Shown: in pieces, positions 33,018 through 41,800 of the stretch
Layout of the letters: each line of letters opens with the position of its first letter
Numbering within the stretch: the stretch's first letter is position 1
From: Candidula unifasciata
Taxonomy: Eukaryota; Mollusca; Gastropoda; Stylommatophora; Geomitridae
DNA length: 64,000 nt
Assembly: GCA_905116865.2 (NCBI GenBank)
Contig: CAJHNH020005979.1
Span: 147,501 to 211,500 of the forward strand
Direction of reading: 5' to 3'
Made by a program: the position numbers and the translations under genes
Notes under the pieces: model-generated
Databases searched by the model: none
What the model saw: the letters and a program-made list of their open reading frames with translations, nothing else
What the model was told of the DNA's origin: nothing

Positions 33018-33350
33018 TATGTTGGCTCCTGAGAAATGATGGCTGTCTCCTGAGAAATGATGGCTGTCTCCTGAGAAATGATGGCTGTCTCCTGAGAAAT
33101 GATGGCTGTCTCCTGAGAAATGATGGCTGTCTCCTGAGAAATGATGGCTGTCTCCTGAGAAATGATGGCTGTCTCCTGAGAAATGATGGCTGTCTCCTGA
33201 GAAATGATGGCTGTCTCCTGAGAAATGATGGCTGTCTCCTGAGAAATGATGGCTGTCTCCTGAGAAACGATGGCTGTCTCCTGAGAAATGATGGCTGTCT
33301 CCTGAAAAATAAGGGCTGTCTCCTGAAAAATAAGGGCTGTCTGGCAAATG
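33018..33350. repeat. 21-bp minisatellite, about 15 copies
   Basis: Unit GAGAAATGATGGCTGTCTCCT, nearly invariant in 13 copies and decaying at the right end. As 21 is a multiple of three, the - strand stays open for 246 codons (ETAIISQ repeats, 32861-33601). There is no signal peptide, start context or flanking domain to support a gene. Confidence 0.95.
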
Positions 33351-33735
33351 GGGACTGACTCTTGATAACTGAGGGTTGTCTCCTCTCGATGAATGTGCAA
33401 CACTTTTTGCCATTCCAAGCCTATCGCTGATGGTCTTTGAGTGCATAAGAAATGAGGGCCGACTGAACTCTGAGAAAAAGGGACAGATTCCTGAGAAAAA
33501 CTGGTTGACACCCGACTTATTCTGTCTACTCCTGGATACAATGTTATTTTAAATCTCATTATTTTACAATAGAACATGTTAAATGCAAGTGATTCATACA
33601 ATTACATATTTAAACTTGTCTGGCAGCAACCATTGTATGAGAAACACATCTTTACACTTTTGACATAAGAAACTCACACCCTTACAAAAGTCACATGAAA
33701 AAAAATCAAATTTTTCCACTAGATATATCTATCCC

Positions 33736-33953
33736 TTACATCCTTTTTAGGATGTAATTTTTTCTTATTTGAAGCCCCACTCTGGCTTTTGCCAGGGGCC
33801 GCAATATAGGCAGGCCATCAATATGGCCAATTGTCTGAACGCGGTTTCTGGGACCTCTCCACGGTGATCCTCATCTACATGGTGGCACTTTGTGTCATCG
33901 GGTGTTTATTGCTTGTGTGATGTCCTGGTGGGGTAGAAAGTCAGTCAGTCAGA
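33736..33953 (+). mobile_element. 190-bp dispersed repeat, family P, copy 5 (best preserved)
   Basis: Begins with hairpin TTACATCCTTTTTAGGATGT, then GAAGCCCCACTCTGGCTTTT, GGGGCCGCAATATAGGCAGG, TCTGAACGCGGTTTCTGGGA, CATGGTGGCACTTTGTGTCA and ends TGGGGTAGAAAGTCAGTCAG. The GTCA repeat tail is shared with copy 3. No pol III boxes are obvious, so SINE versus MITE is unsettled. Confidence 0.87.
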
Positions 33954-34189
33954 CCAGATATATGAAAAACTCACATCCTTACTACATCAATCAGAATCTG
34001 ACAATCGTGCATTAACCATAATAGAATCTGATAACATTTAAACAGTCACATAAGAAAACTATCATTCATATGAAAGACTAATACCCTTACAACAATCTTG
34101 TGAGAAACTTAAATTCTTACAACAGACACCTGAAAATGTGAAAGTCTTACACCAGTAACATAAGCAACTAACATCCATACTCAATCTTC

Positions 34190-34450
34190 TTCTTCTTTGC
34201 GTTCACTAGTTGTAAACTGTGGCAGTAAGTTATGGTTGAATTTTAATCTTATTCCACAACTTGAGTTTTGTTTGCACATCCATTTTACAGATCTGACTTA
34301 CATGTGTGCAGACAGTTGGTTTATTGCCTTTCAGAGAGATGTACTCTGACTTCCTAAAAAAAAAAAAAAAAAAAACAATAAGTGGACTTTTACAACATGC
34401 TTGTTAGTGGGCAGCGGATCTATTCCTTTTCCCCCAACCCAATGCAGGCG
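34190..34450 (+). mobile_element. SINE-like repeat, family G
   Basis: CTTCTTCTTTGCGTTCACTA, GTTGTAAACTGTGGCAGTAA, AATCTTATTCCACAACTTGA, GTTTTGTTTGCACATCCATT, TTACAGATCTGACTTACATG and the GGGCAGCGGATCTATTCC block. Inserted in the degenerate satellite. Confidence 0.8.
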
Positions 34451-34549
34451 TGAAATGCCCTTGGGGGACCGCATGTAATTATATGAGAAACGCACATCCC
34501 TATATCAATTATATGATCCCTGTGTGGTATCTAGGGAACCATTTGGGTG

Positions 34550-34830
34550 AGGAGGAGGAAAGGGATAGACCCACTACCTCCCTATCATGCATGTTCTAAA
34601 AGGCAATTATTAAGGAACTGTTCCTCCAAAGTGTGAGACAGCACCTGTCTGAGGGATGAGAAGCCAACAAACTACTTACAAATTAACAGATGTGTAAAAT
34701 GGATGTGTATGCAAAATTCGGGTTATGGAACAAGATTAAGGTCCAGAAGTGGATCAACAACCAGAACATTTCTCTAGAGTTTGAGTTCACAGCAGGTGAA
34801 CGCTAAGAAGAAGAAGACGACAATTATATG
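34550..34830 (-). mobile_element. SINE-like repeat, family G, inverted
   Basis: Reverse copy ending GTTTGAGTTCACAGCAGGTG AACGCTAAGAAGAAGAAG. With the + copy 100 bp away it forms an inverted pair with arms of about 260 bp. Confidence 0.8.
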
Positions 34831-35149
34831 AGAAGTTCACATTCTGTCATCAATTATGTGAGTAACTGACATCCATACATCAATCATTTGAGAAATTTAT
34901 ATTATTACATTAGCCACATGAGAATCAGACATTCTTACATCAATCATGTGAGAAACTGGCATCTCTTCATCAATCATATAAGAAAGTGACGTTCTTACAT
35001 CAATCATATGAGAAATGCACATCAATCGTTCATTCAAACAATTTGCAGATTCATAACAGACATCCTTACAGTGATCATATGGAAATACTATTAATGAATG
35101 TAACAAAACATTTTTCAATGACACAGTAAACCCATTGCAATCAAAAGGA

Positions 35150-35640
35150 GGATGGCCATAGCAATTTAAAGATTAAACAGCATTAAAGGTATATGGTTAA
35201 GTACCAGCAAAGAAATTAAAATTCTGAGAGCATGCATCTTCCCTGTAGCAACATACTTATGTGGGTTGTGGACTATTTCCCAGACCTTCACAAAGAAAAT
35301 AGGGGCTTTTGAGCTGAAATGCTGTAGAAAGATTCTCAGAATATCATGGACAAATAAGTGGAGAAATACTGACTTTTTAAAGATCTGAACATTAAGGAAG
35401 ATTTGCTAATTACCAGCATCAAATCTCAGAAGATGAAATATTATGGTCATATCATGCGCCATTGTGGATTGGAAACAAATAATAGCAGAAGGCATGGTAT
35501 CAGGAAGGAGGAGCAGGGGCCGACCAAGACAAAAATTGGAACAGGATATAAGTGACTCCTTGAACTGAAAGTACATGAAGCGGGAGAGTTGGTGAGAGAC
35601 CCAGTTTTTTTTTTTCTAGGCAGACCGCAAAGGACCTGAG
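35150..35640 (+). pseudogene. LINE thumb and C-terminal fragment
   Basis: Translated pieces: CIFPVATYLCGLWTISQTF, KKIGAFELKCCRKILRISWT, KMKYYGHIMRHCGLETN. This is the region after the RT domain. Relatives occur at 5380-5585 and 50824-51000. Confidence 0.8.
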
Positions 35641-36190
35641 ACATGATGAGTTAACCCACATCTTTAACACAGGGAGTAAATTCAAGAACTCATTTACACA
35701 ACTTGAGCTGTCTTGGGCATATGGTGTTAGCCTACAAGAACAACCACCTACAGCTGCAACCCTAAAGACAGTAAAAGCACTTATAAAAGCTATAAACAAA
35801 GAGGCTACTGAACAGATAAGCCATGGGAGATCCTGGAAGAGAGAGGTTCACAGACAAATGGCTGGCCCTGATCCTAATAACAGCATCAACCATCTAACAA
35901 GGAGGGGCCAGGCCACCATCTTCAGACTCAGAACACTCATTAGGCATCCTAACAGAATACAACCACAACACCCCAAAGGGACAGCTATTTATCTACCACT
36001 ATGAAACTGTTGACTATCATCTCTTTGAGTGCCCAAAACTCAGTGAGACTAGAAGAATGCTACTCCCTCCGAGACCAGACAAGTGGAACAGTTGGATCAG
36101 TTAGCAACATCCTTGCCTCAATGACAATCTGAACACATGGCCATTGGGTCAGCAGGCAAGAAACTAGCCAGTTCGCTACAATGGCTCTCT
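35640..36190 (+). pseudogene. LINE C-terminal fragment of a second type
   Basis: After the tract at 35609 the sequence reads as DELTHIFNTGSKFKNSFTQL, then INHLTRRGQATIFRLRT, and a YHLFECPKLSETRRMLLP segment. FRLRT plus a downstream Cys/His cluster is the RNase H-adjacent C-terminus of I-type LINEs (compare IIFRLRTGHN in the element at 20633). Frameshifted. Confidence 0.75.
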
Positions 36191-36599
36191 ATATTTGTTA
36201 TACTTTCACATATTAAACCCATATCCTCAAATAAAATCACATATTAAATCTACAATTATAACATAATGACACATTAAACACATATTTGTCATAGAACAGG
36301 ATGCAACACACCCATATATAGCACTGCCAGGATTTACCACTTTCATTGTGGTGAAGGAGATAGGGACCCTGAGCCTGGGGATTTAACATGGCTGGTGCAG
36401 TTGTCACAAACTGTACAGATTAGGATTTTTTTTATTTCTGCCCCCAAGGGAAAAAGCCCTTAAAAATGTCCCTTAGTGAGCCTCAAACCTGGGTTTTCTG
36501 TGGCGACTACCACCACTCCAACCACTTAACCAGCAGCTCCTTATCACAGTTTTTACTACAAACATTTACCACTTTTTAGGCAGTGTAGAAGGGGAGAGA
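36191..36599. other. Unassigned sequence
   Basis: AT-rich; contains short ACATATTAAA repeats near 36205-36290. No gene features. Confidence 0.35.
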
Positions 36600-37310
36600 G
36601 GCTTACACTTTATCAATGTGTGTCCTATCCAACACTGAAGTCCCTTTATCAATGTGTGTCCCGTCAAGTACTAAAGTCCCTTTATAATTGTGTGTATTCT
36701 CCTATCCAACACCAAAGTCACTTTTTCACTGTGTCCTATCCAACATCTAAGTCCCTTTATCAATGTGTGTCCTATCCAACACTGAAGTCCCTTTATCAAT
36801 GTGTGTCCTATCTAACACTGAAGTCCCTTTATCAATGTGTGTCCTATCCAACACTGAAGACCCTTTAACAATGTGTGTCCTATCCAACACCAAAGTCCCT
36901 TTCTCACTGTGTCTTATCCAGCACAGAACTCCCTGTCTCAATATTTCCTATTCAACACCAGTGTCCTCTTCTCCATGTATGTCCTATCCAACACCACAGC
37001 CCCTTTATCAATGTGTGTTCTATCCAATTCCAACATCCGTTTCTCAATGTGTCTTATCCAAAGGCAGCATCCCTTGATCAATGTGTGTTCTCTCCAATTC
37101 CAACATACATTTCTCAATGTCTTATCCAAAGGCAGCATCCTTTTTTCAAAGTGTGTCCTATCCAATGCCAAAATCCCTTTCTCAATGTGTCCTATCCAAC
37201 AGCATTGTTCCTTTCTCAATGTGTCTTATCCAACTGCATTCCTTTCTCAGTGTGTCTTATCCAACTGCATTGTTCCTTTCTCAATGTGTGTCCTATCTAA
37301 TGCCATTTCC
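36600..37310. repeat. 36-bp minisatellite, about 19 copies
   Basis: Unit of the type CCTATCCAACACTGAAGTCC then CTTTATCAATGTGTGT. The central copies (36730-36890) are near-identical, while outer copies vary in length and lose bases. Isolated units reappear at 38150-38225. Length multiples of three keep several ORFs open (LSNTEVPLSMCV); these are artefacts. Confidence 0.93.
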
Positions 37311-38486
37311 TCACCCCTTGATTCACTAGAACCTGTGCAGTCACCATGAACTTGAGTCAGGATTTGTATTTTTACCCCAACACAAATAATGTCTATCACT
37401 TTACTAAGGGTTTGGACCTGCGTCTCCTGAAAGACAGCCCACCACTGCCCCATAAAAACTAATCACATTAAATGCATAATCTGAACACCACAACAAATTG
37501 ACAAAGAGTTTCCATCAGACAGGGGTCCAGCTACAGGCTTATATATCGTTTCAAATCAAGTAAGAATATACTGGTCCTATTTTGTTCTTTATTTCTGTAA
37601 AAAGTCCTCTATCTGGTCTCTCATTATCTTTATCTTCTGCAGTATTCCAGCTTTTGAGGCTCACTACTACAGATATCACCTGACTCCATTCAAGTCTGCG
37701 ACTGGCCTTCTCAACAGCATAATAAAATGTTGTTGTCTCAGATAACACCAGTGATTTTAACTGAATATTTTAGCAGATTCCATTTCTTACAAATTAATTT
37801 TACAATTCCCGTTATGCCACCAGTGTGTTACTGAAACCCTTAAGGAAACAAAGAATAGTAACACTGTAAATTACCATGCATGTCATAAGAGGTAACTAGA
37901 GAGGATTGGTATGAAACTGCCTATCTCTCACTATGGAAGATTGTAGCTGTAAAAACAAACCACATAACAGCAAGTGTACAAGGAGGTTTATGTGAGTGTT
38001 TTGAGGGCTCATGCTCTTCTTTCTAGGAGACAAAATGCTGAAGAAGATTTTTTGTTATTCAAATTTCTTGTTCCTGTCCACAGGTGTATTTTCAGCTGCC
38101 TTTCTTTCTTTGAGCCAATGGGTTCCATTGCAGGACAATCTAGTTATATTATCATTTTCAATGTGTGTACTATCCAACAGTAGCGTCCCTTTCTCAACAC
38201 ATGTCCTATCAAATGTCAGTCTTTTCTTCAATCTTCATTCACTGGAATCTGTCCAGCTCTGCCCCAAAGCTCACCCCAGTGATTCTGTCACACCATTCAA
38301 CTGCCTCCAATCTGTGCAGACACCAGTCAATGAATACCCATATTGTATTAACTTTTTCGGTACCAGGAAACAAATCACTCATTTTTTTTATAACAGAATT
38401 AACTATCTTCTAGTAACGAAAGAGTTAACAATTGTTTCAGCTGTTTCCCCATGAATTCTAATCTCAGTGTACATTCTGATTTTATT
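37311..38486. other. Region downstream of GOSR2, including its probable 3' untranslated sequence
   Basis: On the - strand AATAAA lies directly after the GOSR2 stop codon (about 38480) and another near 37590. Scraps of the 36-bp minisatellite occur at 38150-38225, and the GATTCACTAGAACCTGTGC..TGAACTT block at 37320 resembles 38235-38260. No other gene recognised. Confidence 0.4.
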
Positions 38487-38853
38487 TTATGCAAAGTACT
38501 TCCAAACCAGATACATGAAGATAAGACAGACTAACATCAAAATAAACATAATAATTTTATCTTGGCCAGACCTTTTTTCAATCAGGCGCATTACAGTATT
38601 TGTTAAACCTAAAGTGTTTGTTAAATCCAAGAGGCGCCGGTGCGCACCTTTCAGTGTCATCCGCTGGTCCCTGAGATTGGTCAAGATGCTCCCTCCTTGA
38701 CCTATCAAGTTGTCCATCAGTTTGTTGGAATCGTTTAGCTTGGTGTGATGTCGGAGAGCGGGATCTATCATGATAGATGTGTCTTGCTCATTTGTTGTGA
38801 ATGGTCTTGACAGCAGTGCTTCTCTCTCATAATCTTCTTGTTCTCTGATGAAC
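38487..38853 (-). CDS. GOSR2: GOSR2 exon 3 (SNARE motif and membrane anchor)
   Basis: Acceptor CACATGCGTAG at 38854-38855; the first G completes the split Arg92 codon. Encodes residues 93-213 and TAA. Contains the whole SNARE motif and the tail anchor IIMFILMLVCLIFMYLVW. Confidence 0.96.
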
Positions 38854-41800
38854 CTACGCATGTGGAAATAATGGACAGAAAATTTAAACAATGTTTCTTC
38901 TTATTCTTCTTTTTTTTTTTTTTCTTCTTCTTTTTTTTTTTTCTTCATTTTTTTTTTTTTTTGCTCCTGATCTTACTTTTTTCTTTTTCTTCTTTTTGTT
39001 CCACTACTTATTATTATTATTTTTATTTTCCACTTCTTGTTCTTCTTATTTTTCCTTTCCTTCACCTTATTCTTCTTATTTTACCTTTTCTTGTTCTTCT
39101 TCTCCTCCTTCTCTTCTTACATGTCCCTTCTCCGTGACCAAATTTAGACCAGCAAGAGGGGCAGCACCTTTCTAGAAAGGTTGAAACAAAGTGGAGCCGC
39201 CTCTTGTGGCATCAGTAACACACAAAATATTGTGATGGGGATAGAATCTGTCAGAGAGGTGAGCAACAGACCGCATACAAATAAGCAGATATGTAAAATT
39301 AATGTGATGCAAAACAAAACTAAAGTTCTTAAACAAGATCGAAGTCCAGAAGTGGACAAACAACCAGAACTTTCGGCCGGAGTTTACATCTGGTGAATGT
39401 TACAAAGAAGTACTATCCACTGTGTCACAAAAAGGAAACAATAATAAGAAAACTGATGCACTGGCAATGAAAACATAATCACAGAGGAACATATTAACCA
39501 AAAGAGATGAGGAGGGGATGATTTTATAGAATGAGGGGTAGAATGAAGATGACAACAGATAGAGAAGGAGGGATGATGTGCCAGAAGGAAGGAAACAGAA
39601 AGGAAGTGAGAGAGGGTGATAGAGAAGGTTTGTAAAAGAGGGATACTTGAATGTTGGGAAAGCAAAGAGAAATAAAGGAGAAAATTAAAAAGAGAAGCGA
39701 CAGAAACAGAGCAGAAGCCAGCAAAAAATATTCAGACAGGCTGAATGAGCAGGGATAGAGTGGGATAGCAGAAAATGAGGGGAGTATGTAGCAGAGATTT
39801 TAAAAATTAAGGAAAGAAATTAATTAAAATAAGGTATAAAGGTAAAGGGTAAAGTCCATAGATGTGAACCAGTGTCACTGAACACGGTTAAAACCATAAG
39901 TGCTCTGCCACCAGTACGGACAGCTGATAAGAAACTGTCCACTTGTGTCGCCGCCCGCACACAACTCCGTAGCTACAAAAACGTTCTTTCATTTACCTCA
40001 GAGTGTTAACTCTGGTACCTATTACCTAGAGGCTGGGTGAACCGCGAGAACCGCCAGGTTTTGAACACTGGGCGTGGGCTGCAGCTGGATTTGAAAGCAA
40101 GTCTCCAATCGACTGCGCTAAAGAACCCCCCCCCCCCCCCCCCAAGATGAGGTATGTGTGGAAGCAAATGAAAAACCTGCTGAATTTAGTAGCGAGAGCA
40201 AGAGAAGGATAAAAGGATGAATGCAGTAGCGAAAGCAAGAGAAGGATAAAAGGATGAATGCAGTAGCAAGTATGAGAGTCAGGGAAAGTGTAACAGCGTG
40301 AGTCAAGAAAAAAGGAATGTATGGTACGTTACTTTATCATAATCATTGTCACGACACACTAAGCATTCCTATCAGTCCTCCGATGAAGCAACCTCCCAAA
40401 GGTACCTGTATTGATTACTCCTAAGAAGGAAGTGAGATGAGGGCCAGTCAGATGAAGAATGAGGAAAGAAGACAACAGACTCCTTTTTCTGAAAGCATCA
40501 AATGGCAAATCCTCACCTTTTATGTTGCAACTGACGTAAGGAACTCTGTAAGTGCTGACAGTCGTATTTCAGCTGATCCACTCTGAGTTTTGCATTAGCT
40601 CTTCGAACCGGGGGTTCCTTCATCACCAGGACATCCAGCCGTTCACAGTTACTGATGATGTGGTCAATGTGTGCCTGCACCTCATTCTCTACTCTGTCTG
40701 CAGCTTCCCGATCTTTAGTCCTTTCTATACGTGCCAAGTCTCCATGCACCTAGAATAAAGTGTAAATCTAGTCTCAGCTCAACGAACAAACAAACAAATT
40801 TTTTTTTCAAAGGTTGTTAACATTCTGCCCTTCTATCTCCCTCCTTTCACACATCATGTCATTCATACATCAAGTAATAGTAAACATTATCAATAGCCTC
40901 AAAATATCCAATAAAAACACTGGAATGTGCACATTTTTAACTACAGTAAACGTAGTAGTTGTAATAAATCTCAGGAAAATGTGCGCTATTTCTAAACTAT
41001 ATTCTCTATGGGGGCATATAATCTGTGGTCAGATAATATTCAAAGTTTTCGACTGTATGTATAGGGACTACTGGTATTTTTTATTTGTTGTGGAAGATAT
41101 TTCCACTATTGAACTGCGGAGTATGCCAAACTTGTTTTGTATAGGCATCTGCAGTCACCACACTCACCCAAACCTCCTTGTTAATCACTGATGATAAAGA
41201 CTATCTGCAGTCCCCCCCCCCCTCCCCAACTCTCCTTAATCATCAATTATAAAGACTTTCTACAGTTCTCCCCCTCCTCCCCCACCCTCCTTGTTAATCA
41301 TTTATAAAGACTGTATCTGTAGTCCCTCCCACCCTACCCCCTTTGTTAATCAATGCAACAGACTGTTTCTGCAGTCCCCCATCTCGCTCCACCCTCCACC
41401 ACCCTCTTTGTCAAGCTCTATGATTGAGATTCAAAAAGAGGAGTCATGCATCATGCTTTGTTTGGACATGAAAGGGCCAAGAATGGAGCCCTATATCGAA
41501 CAAGCATTTCAAAAATGTGTCTGTGTGCATTATTCTTCAATTATAGTTAGTTGGGCTATCCTCCAAATAACGGCCACATATTATGGTGGCCACAAAAACA
41601 CCCTAACAGGGCCTCAGTCACATGTAAATTGCAACCTTCCGGCGACTTTAACTGCGCACTTCTGGCGACTACTGCCACCGTAGTATCTCACCGCCGAGGG
41701 TATACTCCACGCCACTATGCGCGGCGTGGATTGGGGCTAAACTAGATGGCTGGAACTCACAAGCAGCAGCTTCCGCATCTCCTGCAGCCATCTAGTTTAG

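Larger units (their letters stand above)
33600..35110. repeat. Old degenerate 30-bp satellite interrupted by mobile elements
   Basis: Recurrent units of the type ATCAATCATATGAGAAACTG then ACATCCTTACA, about 30 bp, at 33625-33725, 33950-34180, 34480-34510 and 34825-35100. It is split by a family P copy and two family G copies, so the array predates those insertions. Confidence 0.75.

Noticed and set aside
36600..37349. Cys-rich ORFs in three frames
   Set aside because: All are translations of the 36-bp minisatellite.
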